From positions 37,014,104 to 37,078,103 of the forward strand of contig CM070725.1 in assembly GCA_036346275.1 (NCBI GenBank): a stretch of 64,000 nucleotides of DNA, in the 5' to 3' direction. Origin of the DNA: Otatea glauca (Eukaryota; Streptophyta; Magnoliopsida; Poales; Poaceae). The position numbers and the translations under genes were made by a program. Positions 24,001 to 35,064 of the stretch are shown here, piece by piece. The notes beneath the pieces were generated by a model. It made no database searches. It was not told the origin of the DNA and was given only the letters and a program-made list of their open reading frames with translations. Positions within the stretch are counted from its first letter, which is position 1; every line of letters starts with the position of its first letter.

Positions 24001-25591
24001 TTGAGGTGATTCAAGTTTCTAAAAATATGTAAAATTGAGATATATTTTATGGTGAATTTTATTTGAATTTTGAAGTTTGTTTTATCTCTATTTTGGTATT
24101 TATTTGATATTCTCTCTTATTATGTGTAGACGTCGAAGTGCTCGGAGCGTTCGAGGAGGAATCGTTGACTCAAGACTAAGGTCCAGAGCAAGAATAAGGG
24201 CTATTCTAAGGCAAGTTGTTCTTTGATCGTGTTGAACCCAGTTTATAAAATTGCTATATTGTTTTTCATTAATGCATGTTATTTTATGTGTATAACTATT
24301 TCGAAATAGTTTGGGATTTAGTTAATTTACCTAATTGAACTATACCTTACCTTTTCATTTGTATGTCATGATTAATTGTCACCCTAAATTGGTTCATTAT
24401 TAGTTGATTAATATTAGCAATCAACATGGGTTGGTTAGACTGTGTTAATATGCTTAGCCATGCCACGTACATCACAGGTCTCATGAAATATCAAAAGTAA
24501 ATCTTGACTAATGGAATATGAAACGTTATTATGAATTGGTGTGTCAGGTGTTGTCACACGATGATATTGAGCTGTAGTGGCGAGGGATGTCATGCAAACA
24601 AAGTTGACTTGTTGATAGCACGTGGTGCTTGGTAATCAACTGGGGCGATAATCATTTAGATTGGGGTAAGTGGCAAGGGGCAGTGTGCCAAGGTGGGCCA
24701 AAGGGCGGGTATGTGAAAGTTCAAGCTCCATTAAGTTGGTTTTGGTGTTAATGACAAATCTAATATTGAGGCTAGCTCTTTTAATAATCATAATATTGAT
24801 TAGTCTCAATTGTTAAGTAATGACAAATCGTTTATAAGACTAACTCTTTTGGTGAGCTTCTTATTAGTCTCATATTTGGATGGAAAATGGAGAACCTAAG
24901 GTATACACTTATATGCACTCTATCATCTGAATGCATATTTAGGATTCAAGTTAAAGTATGAACTCTTCCGTTGCTTTTAGTCCAAATATGTGCATTATGT
25001 TCCTAATTCATATATTACAAGAATGCACACATCTAGGGGAGTTTATAATTTAACTTGTTGTTTCAATAGTATTGATCCATGTCTTATTACTAAATAACAT
25101 ATAAAGGATCAAGACTTTGAAACAATCGTTACAGTATATATAACTTGTGTAGTTGTAATATACTCATGCAAATATAGGATAAACTCATATGAAATCTAAG
25201 ATTGATTATGTGCATATTGATTCTATGATCAATTTGTTATATGCACATACCTAATGGAGTTTATTCTATAGTTGATGGTTTAAATATATTGATCCCATTT
25301 CTATCACTCAAACATATATGGATCATTACTAACCATCATATTGGGTATATGAAACTTGTGTAGTTAATATATACTCATGACAATTTAAATTGTGTTCGGT
25401 TGCCATTCAATCAACAAAGAACTAGTCATGTGTTGATAGTTCACTTTGTTGATCCTAGGGCAATCGAAAGTTCTTGTGTATATGAAGCATCAGTTGCATT
25501 AGTATACTCAAGACACAATTAATCTTTCAATCATTTGTCTTTGGGTTGTGGTCAATCATCAAAGGAAAAGATCAAAGGATCTTGGGAGCAT

Positions 25592-26209
25592 CCATTATGT
25601 GTTAATGGAGTGCAATGATGATTGAGACAACCATGTGTTTTGGACTAACACTTTCAATGAGTTTGAAATAGGTTAAGTGCAAGTTTGAGATGGATGAACG
25701 GGAAAAGGACGTCATCATGTGTTGATGAGCATCAAGAGAGGATCCCGAAGCTAAGACAAGGGGAGTTCATCATGTGTTGATGAATAAGACAAAGATCCCG
25801 ACTTGGAGAGAAGATGATGGAAATCATAAAAGCTCCAAGTGGATAAGCTAAAGGCAAAGGTATAACTAGCTAGGGCTAAGGATGTGTTCCTAGTCTTTTA
25901 CCGGTCTCGGTGTTTGGATGGGAGACCGGGTTGCTAGTTAGGTGCCGTACTATTAAGAGGGGTTAAGTATTATAGCTTGAGCTTCATCATATGTTGATGA
26001 ACTCAATCCGGTTCACTCTAGCTCACTCTCTATTTGGTTCTTGCATGAGCTAAGTATTTGCATGTGTTGCAAATAAGGGAGCTCATGCTTGCTTCTTATT
26101 AAATCATAATCGATATGGTTTTTGCATAGAGCTAAGTTTTGCATATGTTGCAAAAGGTGAGAGCTCATGCATCGGTGTTTTAGCTTGTGATTTGATCATG
26201 TGTTGATCA
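25592..26209 (+). repeat. Hairpin family with constant TGTGT loop (5' LTR examples)
   Basis: Short inverted repeats share the loop TGTGT but have different, fully complementary arms: CCATTA/TAATGG (25592-25608), TCATCA/TGATGA (25712-25728), TTCATCA/TGATGAA (25766-25784), ATTTGCA/TGCAAAT (26056-26074) and TGATCA/TGATCA (26193-26209). Further examples, GTGCA/TGCAC, lie at 27229-27243 and 27309-27323. The complement (ACACA loop) recurs in the minus-strand LTR copies at both ends of the window. The function is unknown. Confidence 0.8.
25901..25929 (+). repeat. Conserved CCGGTCTC/GAGACCGG stem-loop in the LTR
   Basis: Perfect 8-bp arms enclose a 13-nt loop, GGTGTTTGGATGG. The structure occurs in the other family copies (540-568; 7689-7717 with one imperfect arm; the 3' LTR near 37370-37400). 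In the diverged solo LTR the stem reads CCGAT/ATCGG (61830-61858), so both sides of one pair changed together. Confidence 0.75.
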
Positions 26210-27905
26210 TCACAAGGCTGAGTAAAGTTTATGATTTTTCTATTTGAAAATAATCTACAGGTTATGGTTTTGATCCTAGAGCATGTGTTGGCATTTGCAA
26301 ATGTGTTTTGCAAAGTGTCGGGATTATGTGTTGATCCTTACATGGCTAGAGGATTGATCTCATGGGTTCTCGGTTTATTTGCAAATATGTTTTGTAAATT
26401 GTTTTGATCATGAGTTGATCACCAAGTGGCATAAGATTTGATCTTATTTGATTCCCTCTAGCTTGTAGTCATGCTCTTAATCAAGTCTATGTAAGGGATT
26501 TCGAGAAATCAGATTTTAGACTTGAATGACTACATTAGAGTCTCTATTTTTGTGATATTTAAAAATATCTATGGTTGCTTAAATCTTGAAAATTGGTGGA
26601 GATTGTAGCCCTCATGATAAGCTTCGCATAGAATCAAAAATCACCTAAATCGGAGTTCGGAGTAAAAAGTTATGAGCGTTTTAGTGGCTCTGACAGAGGT
26701 AGCACCGCCCCTACATGGGCGGTAGCACCGTCCGAGCGGTGCTACCGTCCCCAGATGGGCGGTAGGACCGCCCAGGGGGGTACTACCGGCCCAGAGGCGG
26801 TGTAAAAACTCTAGAGAAGTGTTTTTTGATGGAAATGGCCGGTGCAACCGGTCCTAGATGGGCGGTAGCACCTGGGTACTGTAGCAACGGCTAGTTTTTG
26901 GTGTTTTTAATGCACAGAAGTGACCGTTGGCCTAAAGGCCGGTGCTACCGGTCCTAGTAGGGCGGTAGCACCGGGTTTGCTGCGTTTTTACCCTATTTCA
27001 CCCTCCAACGGCTAGTTTTCTTGAGGGGCTATAAAAGGGGCCGAGCTAGCAGGGTTTTGTGGCTGTTCTAGCACCCATTTGAGGTATTCTTGTGAGAGCA
27101 AAACCCCAAGAGCTCATAGAGCCATATTTGAGTGATTTGAGATGAATTTGATTTAGAGTTTCTTGAGTAGAATCTCTATGGTGTTGATTTGCTTTCTCTT
27201 GAGCTAGTGTGAGCCTCTCCTCTACTTTGTGCATGTGTTGCACTTTGTGAGCAAGGAGAGAAGCCTCTAGTTGCATGTGTTGCATCTATAGAAGGATTGA
27301 GCATCCTTGTGCATGTGTTGCACTTGGTGAGGTTCAAGCTAGAGGGCTTGGCTTATTACTCTTGGTGTTTGCCGACACCTAGACGGCGTGTGGAGGCGTC
27401 GTGCATGGTGACCTTCTCAAGGAGATTGTGAGAAGGCCCGGCAAAGTTGTGAAGGTCGGAGCTCGCCTACCCAGAGGGGGAAAGAGCTACCACTAGTGGA
27501 ATCGAGGCGGGTGCTCAATTAGTGGAGCCGGTCCAAAGTGGTTTGGGCTTGCCTCAACGTGGATTAGGGGAGACCGGCAAGTCTCCGAACACCACGGTAA
27601 AACATCAGTGTGTCTCCTTATGTTTTCTTTCAATTCTCTATTTACATTGTTGCAATTTACATTCCTAGAATTAAATTGCTTGATTGTCTTTAGGATTGTA
27701 TATTCTTTAGTAGAGACATAATTAGCTAGTGCACTTAGTAAGCCTAGTTGATTTAGGCTCTTATTTGTCAAAACCTTAGTTTATCGCTTCCGCATTGATT
27801 ATTGTTTAGGTTTTGACATAGAGATCAATAGACCGTGTATTTAGTGAGAAGATTTTTTAAAACCGCCTATTCACCCCCCCTCTAGTCGGCATCCTCGATC
27901 TTACA

Positions 27906-27922
27906 AGTGGTATCAGAGCTTG
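27906..27922 (+). promoter_or_regulatory. Primer-binding site, initiator tRNA-Met type
   Basis: AGTGGTATCAGAGCTTGG follows the LTR end directly and matches the Copia primer-binding site. Confidence 0.92.
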
Positions 27923-27963
27923 GTCTCTCATTTTATTAGACTTAACCGTCTAGAGAGTAAAAG

Positions 27964-29616
27964 ATGACGACTAGCGGATTAGTGCACTACACCGATTCAC
28001 AAATATTTGATGGGTCAAATTATGCCTCATGGAAATTATTTATCATTTCTCATTTTAAATCCATGAGCCCCCAAATATGGTGGATCGTAGATGTGGGCTT
28101 TTCTCTTCGATTGAATGAATTTGCTCCAACTAAAGGAGAAGAGAAATGCCTACATCTCGACGCTCAAGCTACTAATGTTTTATTTAGCATTGTGAGTGTA
28201 GATGTGTTCAACAAAATTTGCAATCTCAAGAGCGCTCATGAGATGTGGGTCAAACTTCAAGAAATATATGATTCATCCACATCAACAAATGAAGATTGCG
28301 TTGGTGAATGCATTTCGGTAGAAGAATCCTCCACTTCTACCTCAAGTAATGAAGAAACCTCAACTTCTATCTCAAGTGACGATGAGCAACAATTTCTTTC
28401 ATCATTAACTCATTGCTTTATGGCAAAAGGTAAAATTGAGGTAAGTGATGATGATAATGATAATGAGCCCTCTTATGATGATTTAATGGATATGTTAGAG
28501 GAGCTCAATAATTATCTTGGGAAGGAGAAAGCCAAATATAAGATTTTGAAGCTTGAGCATGATTCACTTCAAAATGATTATAATGTGCTTAAAGAAAATC
28601 ATGAATCCTTCCTTCTCAAGGAAATTATCAAACCTAGAGAGGACATAGGAATTCAATGTGATTTAATTGATGATTTGCCATGCTTAAATGTTAATTCTTG
28701 CATTTCATCAAAAATTGATATGTCCACCTCTAGTGATGATATGCCTTGTTGCTCTAGTTCAAATGCTAGTACTTCCTCTACGCTTGTTGAGACTAATCTT
28801 GTAGAGGAAAATAAAGAGCTCAAGGAACAAGTCACTCAATTGAGAAGTGACTTAGAAAAGTGTTATAAAGGGAAGGCCACCCTCGACGACATTCTAAGCA
28901 AGCAACGGCACTCGTAAGACAAGAGAGGGATTGGCTACATCTCCAAGAAGAAGGTGAATAGCAAGACAAGGCACAACGCAAGACACACGAAGAACATCAA
29001 GTGCCTTGGATGTCATGAGAAGGGTCACGACGCCTCCGTGTGCCCTAACAGAGTGGCGATCAAGCCAAAATCATCAACAACGAGGCAAAACGGTATTGAG
29101 CAAGACAAGAAGATCAAGAGAGGTCCAAATAGCCAAACTTGCTTCAATTGCCGAGAAAAGGGACACATTGGTAAACAATGTCCCTTAGGTAACACTCCTA
29201 AGCCAACTCTTGTAAATGATCATTATTTGCTTAGGAAAGACAAAAATGACAATGTGTTTGCTAAATTTGTCAATTCTCCTAAGTGCTTGCAAAATAATGA
29301 TATTCATTTGCTTAGGAAGAGTAAAACTAGAAATGTGTTTGCTAGACGTATTAGTACTCCTAAGACCACTCAAAACAATGCAAACAATTTGCTTAGGAGG
29401 AATAACAATTGCAAACCATTTGCTAGAATTTCTAAATCCTCTAAGCATTTTCATAAAAATGTTAATCATGTGCTTAGAAAGGATAAGTATAGCAAATCAT
29501 TTGCTAGAAATGTTAGTTCACCCAAAATTGCTATTCCTAGGGCCATTTGGGTCCCTAAATATCTTGTGACTAACATTTTTGGACCCAACAAATATTGGGT
29601 ACCAAAAAGTGCTTAA
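27964..29616 (+). pseudogene. Gag of the 14.6-kb Sirevirus-like element, one in-frame stop
   Basis: ATG 27964 opens a 317-codon frame (MTTSGLVHYTDSQIFDGSNY) with the Copia Gag N-terminal block. The UBN2-like part looks internally deleted: after MWVKLQEIYD it jumps straight to a Ser/Thr-rich acidic linker. A coiled-coil region follows. A TAA at 28915-28917 interrupts the frame, which continues unshifted to 29616. The second part has two CCHC knuckles (CLGCHEKGHDASVC near 28999, CFNCREKGHIGKQC near 29140). After them come about four imperfect repeats of about 27 residues (LLRKxKxxxVFAR) and a Trp-Val-Pro-Lys-containing end. It terminates where the protease would start in autonomous relatives. 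Confidence 0.87.
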
Positions 29617-31806
29617 AATATTTAATAGGCACTTGGAGATGCATTGGAGGCTTGGCTCAATCAAGAAAAGATGATTTCATCATATGCAAAATGGAGCCAA
29701 GCATGAGGACGATCACTTCAATCATGAACCAATGCCATCTCGGTAATAAGTATTTAAATTGATAATTCTAGCTTATAGCCTTGTGTAGGTTATATTGCAT
29801 TATCATGAAAATCAATTTAATTTGCCTGTTCATGTTCTTGCTCATGCTTATTAGTTGTATTGATTGCAATCTTGAGCAAGTTTGGGAAGTGGCACATTAA
29901 GGGGGAGTGCTAAATCTTAACCATGTATATTGCATCCCTATATGTGCCCATATTTATATATGTGCTAATACATTTTCAAAATCAAGCCATTTAGCCAAAA
30001 GTGAAAATATTTGAAACTATTACTAATCTTGTGAAAAACTAGTTGCAAAATGTATACAAATGTTTTCAAAAAGTTTTCCAAGAGTTTCTGTCTCTATAAA
30101 AACTAATTTCAAAAGAAAATAAGTTTCAAGTCAAAATCTAGTTACTAGTATCTTGTTTTGGATTTAAACTTATAATTTTCATAGAATAAATTGTAAAAAG
30201 ATTTTGAAAATAGCTCTAAAATGAAAAACTTAGAGTTAGTCATTCTAAACAATTCTCGTATTCAAAAGATTTCCAAAAGACCAATCTATCCAAAGTTATT
30301 TGATTTTGAAACTCACCCAAAAACTAATATTGACCTATATTGGTTATATTCTAGCACTTTGTGAGTTTCACCTTTTGGACCGGATCTTGTGTAGTATCTT
30401 GGTTCAAAATAGTATTTTAAACTCATACATACCAATTCCAATCAAATATCTTCTCATCTGCTTCATTTGATACTTTTTGGAATGTTATTGAAAACCATAT
30501 GCATACATATCCTTTTATATGAGCATCTTTGGTCAAAAGTCAAAAATATTGCTTAAAAGGCCCATACTTGTGAAAATCTTTATAAAAGTTCTCAAATATG
30601 TATTTTAAATGTTTTACAATGCTTTCAGAGTAAAAATTCCTATTTTAGAAACATATTAGTAAAGTTGGCCTCAAATGGATCTTATAGAATCTTCTTTTTG
30701 GATTAAATGAAATATTTTCATAAATCAAAATCTATTGAGTTTTTGAAAAGTGGTCAATACAAAACTCGTAGGGGTGGTCATTTCAAGTATTTCTCTAGTT
30801 CAAAGTTTTCCAAACGACCAACCGTTCAAAAGTTATAGCCATTTGAATTTGGCTAAAATTCTTCATTTGACTCAAAATGACCTATTCTTGCATATTGTGG
30901 TTTTTGCAATTTGAATTGGATTTCTTTGTATATCTTGTCTTCAAATAGTATTTCTAACTCATTCAAAGCCATGAAAGTTCAAATCTCCATAAATTTCAAT
31001 TCGTATTGCATTTTGAGCATTCGATAGAAATTCAATTTCTTTTCATGCCTTCAAAGCGTGTTTTGCCATATCTTTTGAAATAAAATTACTTTTGAGAAAA
31101 TTCTTTTTGGGAAACCTTATAAATAGTCCAAAGATCATTTATGGAAATTTTCAAATAATTTGGAGTTCATGTGAAAAAGTTTTGACTTTTCTTCTCTTTG
31201 AGTAAAAATTATGCCTACAAAGCGTATTTTGTCATATCTTTTGAAATAAAATTGATTTTTAGGAAATTATTTTTGATAAACCTTCTAAATAGTCCAAAGT
31301 TCATTTCTGGAAATTTTCAAACCATTTGGACTTTATTTGAAAAAGTTTTGTCTTTTCTCCTTTTTGAGTAAAATTCATGCCTACAAAGCAAAATTTGAGA
31401 TATCTTTTGAATGGAGACTCCTTTTTAGAAAATTATTTTTGGAAAAGATTTTTATGATCCCAAAGTTTGTTTCTGCACAGTTTCAAATAATTTGAACCTC
31501 ATTTGAAAAAGTTATGCCATTTTCTCTCTTTGATCAAATGCTGAAAATTCAGACTTTTATATGGTTTTGAACTGAATTGTGATTTTTGTATCTCCAAATA
31601 AGATCATAATTTGAGGGGACCACCTTTGTAAAAATTGTTCCTCAATAGTTGGTCTAGTATGTCAAATTTTATCAGATTTTTTGGATCTCATTTCAGCAGT
31701 TTTTCAGCTATCTTTTGAAGCCTAAATGAAATGTCAAAATCTGAAAACCTGAAATTTTCAGTTTGTGAAATCCTTGTGGTTTTCATATCTTTTAATTGGC
31801 TTTAAG
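29617..31806 (+). other. Non-coding AT-rich interior of the 14.6-kb element
   Basis: No coding region was recognised where pol should lie. One PPT-like run (AAGGGGGAG, about 29898-29907) follows Gag. The rest is AT-rich and contains the 166-bp tandem triplication listed separately. Confidence 0.75.
31045..31542 (+). repeat. Tandem repeat, 166-bp period, three copies
   Basis: The phrase ATGCCT(T/A)CAAAGC recurs at 31045, 31211 and 31377, exactly 166 bases apart each time. Each unit continues with a CATATCTTTTGAA-like block, a CAAAG(T/A)TCAT(T/C) block and ends in GAAAAAGTTTTG. The third copy is more diverged. It lies in the non-coding interior of the retrotransposon. Confidence 0.8.
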
Positions 31807-34800
31807 TAGAGCTGTCCATATGGGCTGGGCCCGGCCGTGCCGCCCACGGCCCGTTACTGTGGGCACGGACCACGGCACGGCACGGCGGCACAAAGGCGGC
31901 GGGCCGCCAACAACGCAGACGAGGCCGTGGCCGTGCTTAGGCGGAGGCGCCGCCATGGGCGGCACGGCGCACGGCACGGTGAGGACCGGCCGCCCAAGCA
32001 CGGTGGGCCAAGGCACGGCCGCACACGCACGCGGCACGACGTGGAGAGGCGGCCACACGGGCCGGTGGAGAGGAGGGCCGGTACGCACGGCACGCACGGT
32101 GGGCGTAGCGTCGACCGTTAAGCCGCCGCCGTGCCGATCGTTATGCGGCACGTCTTGGCGCCTTTTTCGAATTTTCGACTATTTTATAGCCGTTAGGGTT
32201 AAAAATTGATAAAAATTGAAAAAACGGGCAAAAAATCCCAAATTTTTTCCTATAAATAGGGAGGACCCCTCTCCTCATACAGAACCCATTCACTCATCAT
32301 CTTCTATTGATCATCTTGTGAAAATTGTGATACCTGTTTGTAGTTATTTAGCAAAATTCGGAGAAATTTTGCTAAAATTTCGAGAAATTCAAACTCGAGC
32401 TTTCGGTAACACAAGAGGTTTGTCATACTGAATTTTGCTAATTGTATTGTTTTTATTATTTTTACTAATATTCGAAATATTCATTTGCAGTTTTTTGCAT
32501 GGATCATTTCCCCATCTCCGATTTCGGGATCGCTCCGGAGGACCTTGAATCCTTCCAAGATTTGTCACCAGACTCAAATGTAAGCACTGAAGAACATCAT
32601 GGACAAGAAGAACCATCAGGCTCCATGACCATGAGTGCTTCTGGCTCGACATCCACTGGAGCGAAGAGAGCGAGGCAGACATCGAGAGTTTGGGATTTTT
32701 TCGACAAGCAAGCAAGGATGATGCGAAAGGAAAAGAGGTAAGAGTTGTTTGCTTGTAAACAATGTCATCATGTTTTATCTGCAAAATCTACTGGGGTACG
32801 GACACTTGCATAGGCATATTGAAAGTTGCAATGCGAAAATAGGAGCAAATGAGAGATGATACAACTAATATACAACCCGGACGGTTCGGTCCAGAATCGG
32901 GAATATAGTGGCGATGTAGCTAGGCAATCTCTTGTACGCTTAATTGCATCACAAGATTTACCTTTAAACTTTGGCGAGAGTGCTGATTTTGAAAATTACA
33001 TTAAGCGTGCACATAATCCAAAATTTAGTAAAGTATCTAGACAGACAACTACTAGAGATGTAGTTAAGTATTACAATAGTTGTCGTGAAAATTTAAAACC
33101 ATGTTCAAGACTTGCACATTTTCCGTATCTTTGACTTCGATATATGGAGTGGTAGGGCTAAGCAAGATTATATTAGCGTAGTTGCTCATTATGTCAACCA
33201 AAACCGCAACTAGAAAAAGAATTATAGGTTTCAAACTAATTGATGTCGCATATACCGAGAGAATATTGCTGAGAGTATTATTAGGGTGGTGGAGGACTTT
33301 GGTCTTAGTGATAAGATTTTTGCTATAACTTTAGATAATGCCTCCGCAAATACCTCCGCAATGAATATTCTCACTCCAATATTTGGTACTTATGCTGAAT
33401 CATTTTTGCTTCATCAACGTTGTGCCTGTCATATTATTAACCTTATAGTTAAAAGTGGACTTGCCCCGTTAGAACGTTACATTGCACCTTCCGCTTGGCA
33501 ATTTCTTTTATGAATCATTCTAATGCTAGAATAGCATCTTATAAGAATTTTGCATTGCAATGGGCGACGCCCAAGAATATTTGGTTTAGATATACCAATA
33601 AGATGGAATTCTACTTACTTAATGCTTAAGAACCTTCGCCATATAAGAGCACATTTGAGGTTTTCATTCAAACACATCACCCTCAACGTGATTTATTATC
33701 CAAGAACATTGGTATGTTGCATCAAAGTTATTTCAGCTTTCTTGAAGTTTTTATGACTCCACGCTTGCTTTATCCGCAGTTTATGAACCCACATCTTCTC
33801 TAATTGTGCATCATATCTTAGATATGGCTACCCATTTTATGAACAACGAAAATGACATGATTTTAAGAGATTGTCATCGCAATGAAATCCAAATATTTGA
33901 AATATTGGAAAGAAATTCCACTTCTATATGCCTTCGCCTTTATTTTAGATCCTAGAGCAAAACTTAGAGGATTTGGTAACGTCCTCTCCCTTTTAGGTGA
34001 TGTTCTAGGGGAAGATTATTCAATTTATTTTACTACTGTTCGTACTAAACTAACCGAAGTTTACAACAAGTACGAACAAAAGCATCAAGGAGTTCGTTTG
34101 CAACGACCTCCTGCACCTATCGCGGGTAAGAAAAAGACCGCGTGGGGCAAAATCTGGGGTTCTTCTTCTTCTTCAGGTACAGGTTCTACAACAGGTGGTG
34201 ATACAAGCCGCAGCCAACAAGTCTCCTCTGGGGAACTATCTGCCTATATGGACAGCGACGCGTTGGATTACCAACAAGAAGGAGACGATGTCTTCAATAT
34301 TGTTCAATGGTGGCATGAGCACAAGCTAACATATCCCGTGCTATCCATATTAGCTCGAGATGTGTTAACTGTTCCAGTCTCGACGGTTTCCTCCGAGTCT
34401 GCCTTCAGTCTCTCCGGCAGAATATTGGAGGAGAGAAGAACAAGCCTATCGAGTGATATGGTGGAGATGCTCATGACTATTAAAGACTGGGAACACGTTG
34501 ATTCAAGAACTCAACATTCCGCTGAAAACCAAGAACTAGAGGAAGCCTTCGAAAATCTCTACCTCGACAATGACGAAGACCCTCCATCTACCTCTTAGTA
34601 TGTATTAGAGGCTTAGAGTTTTAGTTGTACTCTTTTCTTTGTCAAGGTTTTCTCTAGATGAGTTTTTACTTGACAAAGTTTTTAACGAGGCAACCATCCA
34701 AACATTAATAAAGCTCTTTGTTACATGTTCTATATTTTTTTGTCTCAATTTATTGTACGTTATTTTTATGCTATTTTCTAACTCTACATATTTTCCTCAT

Positions 34801-35056
34801 TTTTCCTAATTTTTTCTCTATTTTTCCTATTTTTCTCTATTTTGTTTCCTATTTTTTTGCACACGGCCGGTGGCGGCCGAGACCCACCGTGCCTATTCGC
34901 GTTCGGCCGACACGGCACGACGCCCATGCCCGCCGTGTGCGTGCACGGCTCTACCCCGCCCATGGGCGGGCACGCACGACGCACGACCGGCCTTCGTGCC
35001 TAGATGGGCCGTGCCTCTCCGGCCGCGCGTGTGTCTTGCCGCCCATCCGCCACTCG
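31807..35056 (+). mobile_element. hAT DNA transposon nested in the 14.6-kb retrotransposon
   Basis: GCTTTAAG flanks it at 31799-31806 and 35057-35064, the 8-bp duplication expected for hAT. The left end reads TAGAGCTGTCCATATGGGC; the right end is only a weak inverted match (GCCCATCCGCCACTCG), so exact termini are uncertain by a base or two. About 350 bp at the left end and 200 bp at the right end are very GC-rich, with many CACGGC/GGCACGG motifs in both orientations, like hAT subterminal repeats. A decayed BED/DUF4413/hAT-dimerisation transposase lies between. Confidence 0.88.
32499..34598 (+). pseudogene. hAT transposase pseudogene (BED finger, DUF4413, hAT dimerisation)
   Basis: It starts at ATG 32499 (MDHFPISDFGIAPEDLES). 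A BED-type finger follows (CKQC near 32755, LHRHIESC near 32807) but is out of frame with the start. The catalytic-core motif FAITLDNASANT is near 33313. A DUF4413-like block (FAFILDPRAKLRGFG) is near 33930. The C-terminal hAT dimerisation block (VSTVSSESAFSLSGRILEERR) is near 34378, and the frame ends at 34598. Several stops and frameshifts between 32740 and 33880 destroy the middle; the last 238 codons are intact. The order and motifs match plant zinc-finger BED/RICESLEEPER-like hAT transposases. Confidence 0.9.
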
Positions 35057-35064
35057 GCTTTAAG

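Larger units (their letters stand above)
24714..27905 (+). repeat. 5' LTR of the 14.6-kb element
   Basis: It starts TGAAAGTTCAAGCTCC and ends CCTCGATCTTACA. It contains a dense set of inverted repeats with a TGTGT loop (25592-27323), the CCGGTCTC/GAGACCGG stem (25901-25929), and a GC-rich cluster of GGTGCTACCG palindromes (26700-27000). A TATAAAAGG box at about 27030 is a plausible retrotransposon promoter, placing U3 upstream and R/U5 downstream. Confidence 0.94.

Noticed and set aside
25880..25945. GGATGGGAGACC resembles the 3' internal control box of 5S rRNA genes, raising the idea of a Cassandra-like 5S-bearing LTR.
   Set aside because: Only about a dozen bases match and the rest of the 5S sequence is absent. 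The word is explained as part of the CCGGTCTC/GAGACCGG stem-loop.
31792..32209. Overlapping open frames of 80-137 codons on both strands.
   Set aside because: They lie in the GC-rich subterminal repeats of the hAT element and reflect composition, not genes.
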